Assembly (NCBI RefSeq): GCF_014145225.1
Contig: NZ_JABVCQ010000010.1
Coordinates: 43,837 to 107,836 of the forward strand
DNA: 64,000 nt
Source: Thiospirillum jenense
Lineage (GTDB): Bacteria; Pseudomonadota; Gammaproteobacteria; Chromatiales; Chromatiaceae
Reading direction: 5' to 3'
In this document: piece after piece, positions 53,301 through 62,814 of the stretch
Position numbering within the stretch: position 1 is the stretch's first letter
Layout of the letters: the number at the start of each line of letters is the position of its first letter
Program-made: the position numbers and the translations under genes
Notes under the pieces: model-generated
The model's input: the letters and a program-made list of their open reading frames with translations, nothing else
The model's database searches: none
What the model was told of the DNA's origin: nothing

Positions 53301-54798
53301 GCACATGTTCACTGCAAATGAATTATTAGGCGTACGAGTTTTAGTTGTAGATGATAATGCATCCGCCCGAGAAATTTTATCTACAATGGCGCGCACTTTT
53401 GGATTAGAAGTTGATGTGGCAACTAATGGCCAACACGCATTAGAGATGGTTGCCGCCGCTCAACAACACGAATTACCGTATGATTTAGTATTAGTGGATT
53501 GGAAAATGCCAATCATAGATGGCGTGACAACTGTCAAAAATTTACAAACAATTTATGGTAGTCATACGCCTGCAGTTGTGATGGTTACTGCTTATGGGCG
53601 TGAAGATGCAATTACCTCTGCTGAACAGGTTGGCGCCCATATTAAAGTTGTATTAACTAAACCCATCACGCCATCCACATTACTTGAAGCAATTGCCGAA
53701 GCAATGCACAAAGGGATGGTGATTGAAACACGCAACCTTGTGCGCGAAGAATACTATGATAATTCTGTGATGCAACTGCGCGGTGCGCGAGTTTTATTAG
53801 TTGAGGACAACGATATGAATCAAGAATTATTACAAGAATTACTCACGCAGGCTGGTATTGAAGTCGTATTAGCAGAAAATGGTCAGGAAGCACTCGACAT
53901 ATTAGCAACGGATAGCCGTTTTGATGGAGTGTTAATGGATTGTCAAATGCCCGTTATGGATGGCTATACCGCAACGCGGGCTATTCGCGCTCGCCCTGAA
54001 TTAAGTCTCCTACCCATTATTGCGATCACGGCGAATGCGATGGCCGGTGATCGTGAAAAAGCCATTGCCGCTGGCATGTGCGATCATATTGCTAAACCGC
54101 TCAATATTCCTCATATGTTCACCACGATTAGTCATTGGATAAAGCCAAAAACTTCGTTGACAACGGCAGTAAATTATTCGCCATTATCAACCACAGTAAA
54201 CTTACCTGAGTTGACTGGAATTAATAATCAAATGGGGCTTGCAACCTGCATGGGTAAGGTCAATTTATTTAAAAAAATGCTCATTAAATTCTATCATGGG
54301 CAAACAGATTTTATTGAAAGGTTTAATGAAGCCTATCATAATCATGATTTAATCACTGCAACTCGTCATGCGCATACATTAAAAGGAACTGCCGGCAATA
54401 TCGGTGCCCAGCAATTACAGGCGGCGGCGGCGGCGCTAGAAAAAGCCTGTGTTGAAACGTATTCAAGCGGGAATACATCTGTATTGTTAGCAACCACGAT
54501 TGAAGAACTAAAGACGGTGCTCAGTGCAATTCAAACTCATTTAATATCACCTAATATCGCGTCTAGTTTGCCATCATCAACAGGCTCTTCGATTATATCT
54601 GAACAGGCTAAAATAAAAATAGACCAACTCAAAACGTTATTAGCGGATAATGATGCCGATGCGATGATTCTGTCAGAAAAAATCATGTCTCTAGTGCGGG
54701 GAACAACTTTAGAAAGTTCGTTGAAAGAAGTGTTGATTGCACTCAACAAATATGATTTTGACAGCGCGCTCACACGCATTAATCAGTTGGACATTTAG
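50392..54798 (+). CDS. Hybrid sensor histidine kinase with GAF, two PAS, two receivers and HPt
   Basis: A 1,468-residue membrane-bound phosphorelay protein. Order: membrane helix at about 22-37; four-helix periplasmic sensor to about 200; membrane helix at about 204-226; HAMP; GAF (about 280-437); coiled coil; PAS 1 (about 480-600); PAS 2 (about 610-725); HisKA with phospho-His745 (NMSHEIRTPMN); HATPase (NLGSNALKFT, KDTGIGMS, GGSGLGLSIS); receiver 1 with Asp1036 (LVDWKMP); receiver 2 with Asp1183 (LMDCQMPVMDGY); HPt with His1328 (ARHAHTLKGT-type ATRHAHTLKG). Resembles BarA/EvgS-like sensors, but its DNA-binding partner is not in the window. The stop is followed 25 bases later by the next gene. 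Confidence 0.9.
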   Translation: MPIFNATITLLERRPLSHKLTLGFTSLLLFALVLGVQSLHHQSILNKELQHLYDQELLGIFHIKEAQINLATMARSLRQILLSSETDERNTAAQQLTAAEQKLRLEIASVRPRLYLAKDIEQLQQLHGLLDTHQQDIDRILALYHKDPVYVPVAREMLASAQVQRTFDAAHDTLDRVAHSKEATARAAAEQSALLAKRNTKHTIILLVGGALLTILLILLVSCSIQRPTRNIQRVVEKLAAGELNLTIPYTDYSNDIGGLARAIAILKTEARQMEAQRWIKTNLAALSTELQQSNSFSELARRFLSYTCPLFQVGQGVFYIYEEEHRRLRLLSGYAYRERQQLSQYFSIGEGLVGQCALERIPIIITVPPSNYIQISSGLGEFIPKRIILWPILLQERLLGVIELAACDQFNDNEQALLDGAIPVLAMNLEILERTTKTKLLLEETQKQSAEMALQAAKLEAQTLELEAQQDTLKATEAWYRSIIESAPDGILVTDENGKIILVNYQVKKMFGYVDEEMYGITIEQLIPPAYRDRHVTLRDHYIHSYSQNQHEIKAREQRGIRQDGTEFPIELGLARLPTVDGRGLCICASARDITERKHAEKTLAEQRGTLQNILDHSPIGTAFTINGVFRLVNPLFAEMFGVKVGDLAEQIYPSVELRNQLIDKLTTSGFIRNQELRLRSGNEELRDYLATFLPMIHEGEAGVMGWLLDITDRKLAEQEIFKAKELAEDATRAKSDFLANMSHEIRTPMNAIIGMSHLALQTQLDRKQRNYIEKVHRAGENLLGIINDILDFSKIEAGKMTVERIDFHLEDVIDNLANLLGIRAEDRALELLFHIAPNIPTALIGDPLRLGQVLINLGSNALKFTEQGEIVVGVELINSTLTSAELHFWVKDTGIGMSPEQCERLFQSFTQADTSTTRKYGGSGLGLSISQSLVKMMGGRIWVESELNKGTCFHFNLTFDLQINAPPRHMFTANELLGVRVLVVDDNASAREILSTMARTFGLEVDVATNGQHALEMVAAAQQHELPYDLVLVDWKMPIIDGVTTVKNLQTIYGSHTPAVVMVTAYGREDAITSAEQVGAHIKVVLTKPITPSTLLEAIAEAMHKGMVIETRNLVREEYYDNSVMQLRGARVLLVEDNDMNQELLQELLTQAGIEVVLAENGQEALDILATDSRFDGVLMDCQMPVMDGYTATRAIRARPELSLLPIIAITANAMAGDREKAIAAGMCDHIAKPLNIPHMFTTISHWIKPKTSLTTAVNYSPLSTTVNLPELTGINNQMGLATCMGKVNLFKKMLIKFYHGQTDFIERFNEAYHNHDLITATRHAHTLKGTAGNIGAQQLQAAAAALEKACVETYSSGNTSVLLATTIEELKTVLSAIQTHLISPNIASSLPSSTGSSIISEQAKIKIDQLKTLLADNDADAMILSEKIMSLVRGTTLESSLKEVLIALNKYDFDSALTRINQLDI

Positions 54799-54823
54799 CT
54801 GCCATGCGACAAGTATCATTAGA

Positions 54824-56929
54824 ATGATATTCTCATCTGTACCAATGAAAACACCCCGTTTTTCTATTCCTGATGTGTGGCAAACCACTGCTATGAGTGG
54901 TCTGTTGCTATTGGCAACTATACCGCTCTTGCCATATTTGCACATGGCAGTTATTGTCTTTATTTTAACGGCATTATTATTACGCACCGTGACACTGCGT
55001 TGGTCGCAACTCCAACCTAATAAATGGTTATTAGGGTTGTTTGCAATTGCTGGTGTATTGACCGTCGGCGCAAGTTATCTTGCATTAGCTGGGCAAGATG
55101 CCGGCACTGCATTTTTACTCACTATGATGGCGCTTAAATCTTTAGAAATTCGTACTCACCGTGACCTGTATGTCTTGTCTGCATTATTGACTTTTTTACT
55201 GGTAATTGCGTTTTTATTTGACAGTACACCACTATTCACTGCCTATCTTGTAATAATATTGATCGCAAACATCGTTTTATTAGCCGATATGAATAGCCAT
55301 TACTCATTAAGATTGGCGCTCATTAAACCGCGTTTGCAATATGCCGGACGTATAACTACTACATTGATTGCCCAAGCCGTTCCGCTTACAATTTTATTGT
55401 TTTTTCTATTTCCACGATTAGAAACACCGCTCTGGAGCTTTGGTTTATCCGACACCCGCGCTCGCACTGGTATGTCCGATACATTAGAATTGGGACACAT
55501 TAGCGAGCTGGTATTATCTGGCGAAATTGCATTTCATGCGCGATTTGAACAACCCCTATCAATTTCCCCAGCACAATTATATTGGCGTGGGCCAGTATTA
55601 TGGAAAACAGATGGACGTCGCTGGCAACCTGCAACCGAATCACAATTGCGCAGTTCAACAGCAAAATTAGTGGAGACTGCGAACCTATTGAATTATAGTG
55701 TCATTTTAGAACCCACCGCGCAACAATGGTTATTTGCATTAGACATGCCATTCACGGCGCCGCCGCATACACGCTTATTACCCGGTGATTTTCGTTTGTT
55801 AGCCGATAAACCAATTAACGATGTGCGTGTTTATCAATTACGTTCCGCATTAAACTATCGCATTGATGGTTTAAGCCTAGCGGAACGCACCCTCGCATTA
55901 CAATTGCCGCCTACAATTACTCCACGAATGCAAGCATTAGCGATGCAATGGCGTACTGAATCACTTGTTGAACATCCGACTGCTAATAAAACAACGATTG
56001 ATAATGCAGTTGTGACACGCGCCCTGCGCCACTTTAATCAAGAACCTTTTTATTATACCTTGCAGCCCCCACCGCTGGGCGACAATCCCGTTGACACGTT
56101 TTTATTTTCTACACGGGCAGGTTTTTGTGAACACTATGCCAGCAGTTTTGTTTTATTGATGCGGCTCGCCGATATTCCAGCGCGTATTGTTTTAGGGTAT
56201 TTAGGCGCTGAATACAATCCACTTGGTGGGCATTATTTGATTCGTCAATCTGATGCCCATGCGTGGGCGGAAGTGTGGATAGACACACGCGGTTGGGTGC
56301 GTATTGATCCCACCGCCGCCATTGCTCCAGAGCGAATTAACGTTGATTCAAGTTTGGCGCAATTAGGCGCAGATGCCCCCGCCCGGTTTAATATCACGCA
56401 TACTGGAATGTTGCGACTCGCTCATCAATTACGCCTATTCACAGATGCCATTGATGCGGGTTGGAAAAACTGGATTGTCGGCTTTTCTACTAAACGACAA
56501 CAGCATCTTCTTAGTATGCTGGGCTTGAGTGCGTGGCGTGAAGCAGGGTTAGTTATTATAATGATGACAGGTGGTGCAATTATCATGTTATTGGTGCATG
56601 GGTTATTAACACGCCGCCGCTTAAACCCTGATCCAATTGCACAGTGTTATCTCCAATTATGTCAAAAATTAGCACGAGCGGGTTATCCGCGTTTTCCTAA
56701 TGAGGGACCGCGAGATTACTTGGCTCGTATTGCAATGGTACAGCCACACCTCGCACCAGCGTTAATGAGAATCCAAGCGCTTTATTTGCCATTGCGTTTT
56801 GGTAAACCCATTACTGATTCAGGTCAACGTATTGCATTGCAGCAGTTGGTGCGTACAATTCGTCCCCGGCGGGAGAAATCACAATTAACCCACGGGTTAG
56901 CGCGAGCAAAACAACATTGTGATCGTTAA
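54824..56929 (+). CDS. tgpA: TgpA-like membrane transglutaminase (DUF3488)
   Basis: Integral inner-membrane protein with a periplasmic transglutaminase-like domain. About five to six membrane helices fill residues 1-200 and one more lies near residue 560. The catalytic triad region shows RAGFCEHYASSFVLLMR (Cys), SDAHAWAEVWIDTRGW (His) and RIDPTAA (Asp). In Pseudomonas aeruginosa TgpA is essential; its substrate is unknown. DUF58 and MoxR genes that usually sit beside it are missing. Start: ATG 54824 or 54845; no good ribosome site for either. It starts just after the kinase stop. About 702 residues from 54824. Confidence 0.88.
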   Translation: MIFSSVPMKTPRFSIPDVWQTTAMSGLLLLATIPLLPYLHMAVIVFILTALLLRTVTLRWSQLQPNKWLLGLFAIAGVLTVGASYLALAGQDAGTAFLLTMMALKSLEIRTHRDLYVLSALLTFLLVIAFLFDSTPLFTAYLVIILIANIVLLADMNSHYSLRLALIKPRLQYAGRITTTLIAQAVPLTILLFFLFPRLETPLWSFGLSDTRARTGMSDTLELGHISELVLSGEIAFHARFEQPLSISPAQLYWRGPVLWKTDGRRWQPATESQLRSSTAKLVETANLLNYSVILEPTAQQWLFALDMPFTAPPHTRLLPGDFRLLADKPINDVRVYQLRSALNYRIDGLSLAERTLALQLPPTITPRMQALAMQWRTESLVEHPTANKTTIDNAVVTRALRHFNQEPFYYTLQPPPLGDNPVDTFLFSTRAGFCEHYASSFVLLMRLADIPARIVLGYLGAEYNPLGGHYLIRQSDAHAWAEVWIDTRGWVRIDPTAAIAPERINVDSSLAQLGADAPARFNITHTGMLRLAHQLRLFTDAIDAGWKNWIVGFSTKRQQHLLSMLGLSAWREAGLVIIMMTGGAIIMLLVHGLLTRRRLNPDPIAQCYLQLCQKLARAGYPRFPNEGPRDYLARIAMVQPHLAPALMRIQALYLPLRFGKPITDSGQRIALQQLVRTIRPRREKSQLTHGLARAKQHCDR

Positions 56930-57022
56930 AAAGTACAATAAGAAACGCCGTTTCATTTCAACACATCTTTATGATGATGTATGTCACTTACTTTCATCCA
57001 TGTTTAATCAGTTGTAATCACG

Positions 57023-59473
57023 ATGTCGGAATTAAAATCACCCACAGCACCAGTCTCGATCACCCCGCCACCCGCGCCAAATCATCATTCTTGGTGGCGC
57101 ACTTGGCGGCAGTGGCCACGGCAGGTGCAACGTTTTCTTCATAATGCTGCCACACGCGCATCCGCCACGTCAGCGGCAACATTCACTGCATTAGACCCGC
57201 TTTTATTTCGTATTCCTATTGCTGATTATATTCGCCTGCGCCCTTATGGCAGCAGTTTAGCCACGCCTGCGGTGATTGTTTGGTTAGCCTTTGCATGGGT
57301 GATTATTACTTTAATGGCAGGAATTGAAGGGATTGTATGGGGATTTGTCGGCGCATCTATTGTGCCGCAAAACGCCGCTTTATTGCGCCCATTTGCTGGC
57401 TTATTCATGTTTGCACTGATGTTTGCCGTGATTTGGATTGTGGATGCTTCATTAGTTATGTCAGAGCGCCCCACGACCCGTGCTGATCATGGTTATATTA
57501 ACAGCCGTAAAAGCGCAGGTGCACAATTCCGTTGGGGATTTGGTTTAATCATGCGTGTGGCAATTGTGTCAATTTCATTATATGTCACGGCGCCGTTTTT
57601 AGCGAAACTCATTCGTGCAGATGATATTGCTAGTTATCATCAACGCCAAGTAGAGCAGTATTACACTCGCCGTGATGCTGAATTACAAGTACAGATTCAC
57701 CAACGCACTGCATCAATTGAACAGCTCTTTCAAGAACGTGCTGCAATTTTAGAAAGCCGGATTGCACAATTAACTGCTGATTTAACGGCAGTGCGTACTC
57801 AACGGGCATCATTGAATAATGAATATGCACCTGAATTATCAGTACTGCGTTCTGAATTAGCTGCCGCACAGCAGCGATTAGGTGATGAATTACTTGGGCG
57901 GAATGAACGGCTTGAAGGCTACGGACCTGAGGCGCAGCGTTGGGAGACGCGGGTGAATGCGTTGACAGCGCAATTAGCTGCAAAACAAAAAGAAATAAAT
58001 GGGCGATTAAATACGGTTGGTACCACGGCAGTTGCCAATCAAGAACAGCAGTTGCAGCAATTAACAACTGAATTATCTGAATTGCGACATAATAAACAAA
58101 AACGCATTGATGCGGTGATTGCTGAAATCACTGCACAGCAACCGGAGGCACTACCGCCGCGATTAACTTTTGCTGCTCGCTCTAAAGCATTACAGGCATT
58201 GCGAAATAGTCCTGATGAAAGTGGGGTGCCGCATTTTGAAACAGTGGAGGGGTTTGCACAGGCGGCACTAGGGATTTTATTTTTTGCATTAATTGCATTA
58301 AAACTATTTGAACCGGCGGCGGTGCGGGCGTATTTCAGTGAAGCATTACAATTTCAATATCGCAAATATCGCCAGGGGGGATTAGCGGATATTCCTGGAT
58401 TTGAACCACCACAAGCACCGGCACGTTGGTTAAATCCAATTGAGTTTGCGCAATTATGGCAGCGTTATGAAGCGGCGCCTGAAATGTTTTATGCTGATTA
58501 TGGTTCATTACAACGGCTGCGTGAACCGGTGTTAACTAAGCGTTCCGATCAGGCTTTTGAACAGACATTACAAACGCAACGTCAAGCACATTTAGCGCGT
58601 GAAGCCCAAGTTCTTAATCAAAGACGTGAATTAGAATTAGCTGCGTATAAAAGCGAATTGGAATTGCGCACCGCACAATTGCGCACCAAATTAGATGATG
58701 AATTGGAAATAGAACGTGAACGGCGGCAGCAAGCATTGGCGGATGAATTGCAGCGAGCGCGGGAGGCGTGGGCATTAGAAAAATTGCGCGAAGATGTGTC
58801 ATTGCGTGAACGTGAACAGCGTTTTCAACGTGATTTAGAAAAACAGCGGTTGCGGACGCACGAATTAGAACAACAAAAGGATCTGCGCCTGGCAGAATTG
58901 CGGCAGGCTGAAATCGAGAATCAACGGCGGCATGAACATGAATTGGCTGAACAGCAAGAAAAATTAACTGAAAAACGCTTACAACAGCGATTAGATCGCT
59001 TGCATCAGGAGCACACGCGGTTATATGAACAGGTGGCAATAGAACGTAAAGAACGTGATATGAATCGTGAAATACTCCACCGTTTAGTGCAAGATATTAC
59101 AGCAATGACCGATCAGGTCAAGAAATTAGAAAGCCAACAAGATGCACGTTATCAGCGCATAGAAACTTTGCGGCAATTAATTGCGAATGATTCATTAGCG
59201 GAACCCACCACCGGGTTAGTCAGTATTTGGGGACGCTCCGATAAAACTACCGATAGTGCCGCAGTGAAATTGGCGCGGCGGGAATTAAAAGAATTAGAAA
59301 AAACGGCAGCCATTGATGCGGCGCAAATAGAACAATTACATGCTGAAGGACGGACATTGCGGGCGCAACGATTGGCTGCCGAGGATGCGCTGAATGATGC
59401 AGATGCACGAGCAGTAGCAACCGAAACGCGCTTGCAATTATTAACAGATACCCTTGATCAACTTTTAATTTAG
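57023..59473 (+). CDS. DUF4407-like membrane protein with two long coiled coils
   Basis: 816 residues. The N-terminal 70 residues are cytosolic; hydrophobic segments lie at about 82-110, 120-142 and 172-193, then a charged region 200-400 rich in Gln/Glu/Arg/Leu (coiled coil, probably periplasmic), a fourth helix at about 412-432, and a second, longer Glu/Gln/Arg-rich coiled coil to about 790. The helix pattern, with IRLRPYGSSLATPAVIVWLAF and a following WIVDAS, fits DUF4407-type proteins, but those are usually much shorter, so this assignment is moderate. No enzymatic motif is seen. A scaffold or mechanosensing role is a guess. Position between tgpA and an exopolysaccharide-type acyltransferase may be meaningful. 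Confidence 0.6.
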   Translation: MSELKSPTAPVSITPPPAPNHHSWWRTWRQWPRQVQRFLHNAATRASATSAATFTALDPLLFRIPIADYIRLRPYGSSLATPAVIVWLAFAWVIITLMAGIEGIVWGFVGASIVPQNAALLRPFAGLFMFALMFAVIWIVDASLVMSERPTTRADHGYINSRKSAGAQFRWGFGLIMRVAIVSISLYVTAPFLAKLIRADDIASYHQRQVEQYYTRRDAELQVQIHQRTASIEQLFQERAAILESRIAQLTADLTAVRTQRASLNNEYAPELSVLRSELAAAQQRLGDELLGRNERLEGYGPEAQRWETRVNALTAQLAAKQKEINGRLNTVGTTAVANQEQQLQQLTTELSELRHNKQKRIDAVIAEITAQQPEALPPRLTFAARSKALQALRNSPDESGVPHFETVEGFAQAALGILFFALIALKLFEPAAVRAYFSEALQFQYRKYRQGGLADIPGFEPPQAPARWLNPIEFAQLWQRYEAAPEMFYADYGSLQRLREPVLTKRSDQAFEQTLQTQRQAHLAREAQVLNQRRELELAAYKSELELRTAQLRTKLDDELEIERERRQQALADELQRAREAWALEKLREDVSLREREQRFQRDLEKQRLRTHELEQQKDLRLAELRQAEIENQRRHEHELAEQQEKLTEKRLQQRLDRLHQEHTRLYEQVAIERKERDMNREILHRLVQDITAMTDQVKKLESQQDARYQRIETLRQLIANDSLAEPTTGLVSIWGRSDKTTDSAAVKLARRELKELEKTAAIDAAQIEQLHAEGRTLRAQRLAAEDALNDADARAVATETRLQLLTDTLDQLLI

Positions 59474-59507
59474 TTGCTAGGTTGTATTCAGTAAATCAGT
59501 GCCAAAA

Positions 59508-60242
59508 TCACGGTGTTTTCTGTAATGAAGTGAGAATAAAATCATACATGCGCAGCATAGTGTCATTCCATGAATTTAAGCATTCTTCAACAGTCATGTG
59601 ATAGGCTGCCCGCTTGCCGTGATAGTCCATGACTGTTCCAATTTGAACAAAAGGAAACCCTAAACTGTGCATTCGCCGCGCAAAGCGTGGTTCAACCATG
59701 ACAAACATGTGTTGACGTCCTGATAATGCTAATAATGCAGTTGTTCCGGCCAGAAGTGCCAAACTAATCAATGGAAAAGTGCGGCGCTCTTGTTCCTCAA
59801 CATGTTCAAGTACACCTAATGGTGATTCACCTTCACCTAAACGCCGGCGGAATGAAGTATGTACTGCAAGGCGTGAGATTTCGGCAATTAAATGACGCGG
59901 CACCAATTGCGGGTGACGCTCGGGATGATTCAAGGTATGACCACAATGCCGCTCCAATGGTAGTAATAATGATAGATCAGCGGGCGGCGGTGTAATCATA
60001 CGCAAACAGCCAGCGGCGGTTTCACTACTACGATGCACCGTTAAGACTTGTTGTGCATCAACATCATAATCATCTTGTTCTAGTCCGCCAGGACAGTTTT
60101 CTTCTTGTTCATAATGAAATTCTCGACAATACACATCATACCGTAGCCGGAAAATGCGTTCTTTTAATTCGGGTGTTTTGGCATAAAAAATCTCAAAATA
60201 TTGCTGGAACTGATCTTCAGCAAATAGCGGGGGAGTAGTCAT
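59508..60242 (-). CDS. PEP-CTERM/exosortase system-associated acyltransferase
   Basis: GNAT-fold acyltransferase related to N-acyl-homoserine lactone synthases, of the group found with exosortase/PEP-CTERM and EPS loci. The conserved start FQQYFEIFYAKTPELKERIFRLRYDVYCREFHYE (seen as FEIFYAKTPELKERIF and RLRYDVYCREF), the QDDYDVDAQQVLT region and the AEISRLAVHTSFRRR core identify it. Length 244 residues is typical. It diverges from the first glycosyltransferase, with 56 bases between the starts, so the two probably share a regulatory region. The substrate is unknown; no exosortase gene is in the window. Confidence 0.8.
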   Translation of the reverse strand: MTTPPLFAEDQFQQYFEIFYAKTPELKERIFRLRYDVYCREFHYEQEENCPGGLEQDDYDVDAQQVLTVHRSSETAAGCLRMITPPPADLSLLLPLERHCGHTLNHPERHPQLVPRHLIAEISRLAVHTSFRRRLGEGESPLGVLEHVEEQERRTFPLISLALLAGTTALLALSGRQHMFVMVEPRFARRMHSLGFPFVQIGTVMDYHGKRAAYHMTVEECLNSWNDTMLRMYDFILTSLQKTP

Positions 60243-60298
60243 AACAGCATTCTCCTAGAATGCCAATCGTGTTAGCGTATTAGGCGAAAGTGTGATTT

Positions 60299-61621
60299 TT
60301 GAATAAACAACAGATGAATAACAACGAATTAACTCGCACAGACGTCATGTATTCCACTGAATGCCAATCTCAAATAAGGTTAGGGCGCATTTTATGCGTC
60401 ACATCAAATTTGCCACGTTGGACAGGTGATAATACCACGCCCTTTGTATTGCATTTAGCACAAGATTTACAAATGCTTGGCTGGGACATCACGGTGATTG
60501 CACCTCATGCGCCGGCAGCGGCGGATTTTGAATTACTCGACGGGGTAGCGGTCACACGATTTCATTACGCTTGGCCAGATACATGGCAACAATTGTGTTA
60601 TCAAGGCGGAGCGCTCATTAACCTACGCCAGCAGCCACTCAATTGGTTAGCACTGCCAACTTTTATTGCCACTGAATGGTGGGCGGTGCTGCGCCAATTG
60701 CTCATGTATCGCTACGACATTTTGCATTCTCATTGGATATTACCACAAGGTTTCATTGGAATGTTGGCGCATTATGCGACGCTTCATTCAATTCCGCATA
60801 TTATCACTGCGCACGGTGGCGATGTGTTTGGATTGCGGAGCGGGCTATTCACTGCCACTAAACGCATTGCGCTGCATTCAGCTAATGCGGTGACAGTGAA
60901 TAGTTCTATCACTGAACGGGCGGTACGTCAATTAGCTCCGCGTCAGCAGTCAATTCTACGCATTCCAATGGGGGTTAATATCACGCCATTTACAGCGGCA
61001 ATGAATCAACACGCGGCTGAATTGCGTAATCAACATCGCATTGGACGGGGTCCGTTAATTGTATTTGCCGGGCGATTAATCACAGAAAAAGGCGTTGGTG
61101 ATTTACTTCATGCACTAGCAGAGGTGCGCCGTGAATTACCTGATATTCGCGCTCTCATACTTGGTACGGGTCAAGAGCAGGCGTTTTTTATTCATTTGGC
61201 CGAGCAGTTGCAATTAAATAATTGCGTGACTTTTAGTGGTTGGATTGACCACGATCAATTGCCCGCATATTTCCGTGCTGCCGATATTGTCACTGCACCA
61301 TCACGCACTGCTGCGAATGGTTGGATGGAAGCGCAGGGATTAAGTGTATTAGAAGCAATGGCGGTGGGGACGCCAGTCATTGCAACAGCGCACGGCGGGT
61401 TAATCGATAGCGTGATTGACGGTCAGACGGGATTGTTAATTCCAGAATCCGATCCTACTGCGCTCGCCGCCGCTATTGTGCAATTACACGCTAATCCCGA
61501 TTTGGCAGCGCGATTCAGTCTTGCTGGCTGCGCCCGCGTGACGGCACGCTATTCGCGTTCGGCCAGTGCCGCGCAATTCTCTCAATTATTCACGCAATTG
61601 ATGCAACGGTATTCGCGTTAA
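60299..61621 (+). CDS. Glycosyltransferase, family 4 (GT-B fold)
   Basis: Retaining GT-B glycosyltransferase transferring a sugar from a nucleotide donor. N-terminal acceptor domain (residues to about 190) contains LPRWTGDNTTPFVLHLAQDL and an HGGDVFGLR segment; the C-terminal Glycos_transf_1 domain has VFAGRLITEKGVGDLLHAL and the EX7E donor motif EAQGLSVLEA. Length 440 with the TTG at 60299; ATG codons at 60314 and 60347 are alternatives, and the extra N-terminal residues are not conserved. First of three glycosyltransferases in a row, suggesting EPS or PEP-CTERM-associated polysaccharide synthesis. Confidence 0.85.
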   Translation: MNKQQMNNNELTRTDVMYSTECQSQIRLGRILCVTSNLPRWTGDNTTPFVLHLAQDLQMLGWDITVIAPHAPAAADFELLDGVAVTRFHYAWPDTWQQLCYQGGALINLRQQPLNWLALPTFIATEWWAVLRQLLMYRYDILHSHWILPQGFIGMLAHYATLHSIPHIITAHGGDVFGLRSGLFTATKRIALHSANAVTVNSSITERAVRQLAPRQQSILRIPMGVNITPFTAAMNQHAAELRNQHRIGRGPLIVFAGRLITEKGVGDLLHALAEVRRELPDIRALILGTGQEQAFFIHLAEQLQLNNCVTFSGWIDHDQLPAYFRAADIVTAPSRTAANGWMEAQGLSVLEAMAVGTPVIATAHGGLIDSVIDGQTGLLIPESDPTALAAAIVQLHANPDLAARFSLAGCARVTARYSRSASAAQFSQLFTQLMQRYSR

Positions 61622-61635
61622 TTCAATTTTCAATT

Positions 61636-62787
61636 ATGCGTATTGCTTACGATCATCAAGCATTTTGCCGTCGTCCATACACGGGTATTTCACGGTATTA
61701 CACCCGTTTATTTGCACAATTGCCATTGACTGGCGACGATCATGCCCAATTATTTGCGCCGCTACATGTCAACGCGCTATTGGCTGCGATGGATGATGAT
61801 TTGCCTGTCAATAAAAGCATCACGGCGCATTGGTACCGCCGACATCCTCGTCTCATGCGCCCTTTCATTCGTCATATCAGCGGTCAACTTGCCCGCCGTG
61901 CAATTGCCCAGTGGCGGCCGGATGTGGTGCATGAAACCTATTATTCACACCAATCAAGCGCCCCGCCGGGTGTGCCAATTGTATTAACTGTATTTGATTT
62001 AATTCACGAACGCTACCCGCATTTATTTCCCTGGTATGACCGCGTGTTAATTGCGAAACGTCATGCTATCGCTCGCGCCACGCACATCATTTGTATTTCA
62101 GATGTGACGCGCCGTGATTTGCTGACTTATTACCCGCGCAATCCAGATGACGTGACCGTTATTCACCTTGGCGTTGATCCAGCGCCACCGCGATCTATTC
62201 CATTCTCTCAATTACCACCGCAATTATTAAAACACATTAGCCGTCCCTTTTTTTTATTTGTTGGTGAGCGCGGCGGTTATAAAAACTTTGCCGAGTTTAT
62301 TCGCGCTTTTGCGGCATCTCATCCGTTAAAACACGATTTGCAAATTATTTGCGGCGGCGGCGGGGCGTTCTCGCCCGACGAGCAGCGGCAGTTGCAGCAA
62401 CTCGGCGTTGCTAAATTTGTGAAGCAATTCAATGGTGATGACGCGCTTTTGCATATGTTATACGCACACGCTACCGCACTGATATATCCGTCGTGGTACG
62501 AGGGTTTTGGGCTGCCGTTGCTGGAGGCGATGCAGCACGGTTGTCCAGTGATTGCCAGCAATGCGGCGGCTTTGCCCGAGGTGGCGGGGGCGGCGGCGTG
62601 GCTGATTTCGCCGCATGATACCGAGGCGTGGACGGCGGCGCTGGAGACGGTGGCGCAGTCTGAGGCGGTGCGTACTCAGTTACGCACGGCTGGATTTGCG
62701 CGTGTGGCTGAGTTCAGTTGGGACTGTTGCGCTGCCGCGACGTTAAAACAATACCGTCAATTGCACCGGCACTGCATTAATCAATAA
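61636..62787 (+). CDS. Glycosyltransferase, family 4
   Basis: GT-B glycosyltransferase. The N-terminal part starts RIAYDHQAFCRRPYTGISRYY, the central VFDLIHERYP is typical, and the donor domain has LFVGERGGYKNFAEFIRAF and the EX7E motif YEGFGLPLLEAMQHGCPV. Length 383 residues is normal. It starts 14 bases after the previous gene and is followed 27 bases later by the third. Codon style changes to GC-rich at about 62340-62730, near the C-terminal part, within a TTA-rich gene. Confidence 0.87.
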   Translation: MRIAYDHQAFCRRPYTGISRYYTRLFAQLPLTGDDHAQLFAPLHVNALLAAMDDDLPVNKSITAHWYRRHPRLMRPFIRHISGQLARRAIAQWRPDVVHETYYSHQSSAPPGVPIVLTVFDLIHERYPHLFPWYDRVLIAKRHAIARATHIICISDVTRRDLLTYYPRNPDDVTVIHLGVDPAPPRSIPFSQLPPQLLKHISRPFFLFVGERGGYKNFAEFIRAFAASHPLKHDLQIICGGGGAFSPDEQRQLQQLGVAKFVKQFNGDDALLHMLYAHATALIYPSWYEGFGLPLLEAMQHGCPVIASNAAALPEVAGAAAWLISPHDTEAWTAALETVAQSEAVRTQLRTAGFARVAEFSWDCCAAATLKQYRQLHRHCINQ

Positions 62788-62814
62788 CAGCCGCGTGTTC
62801 ATAATTAAAAACGC

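Noticed and set aside
57630..58067. Antisense frames opposite the coiled-coil protein gene
   Set aside because: Shadow of the repetitive Glu/Gln/Leu codons on the other strand; no ribosome site or family motif.
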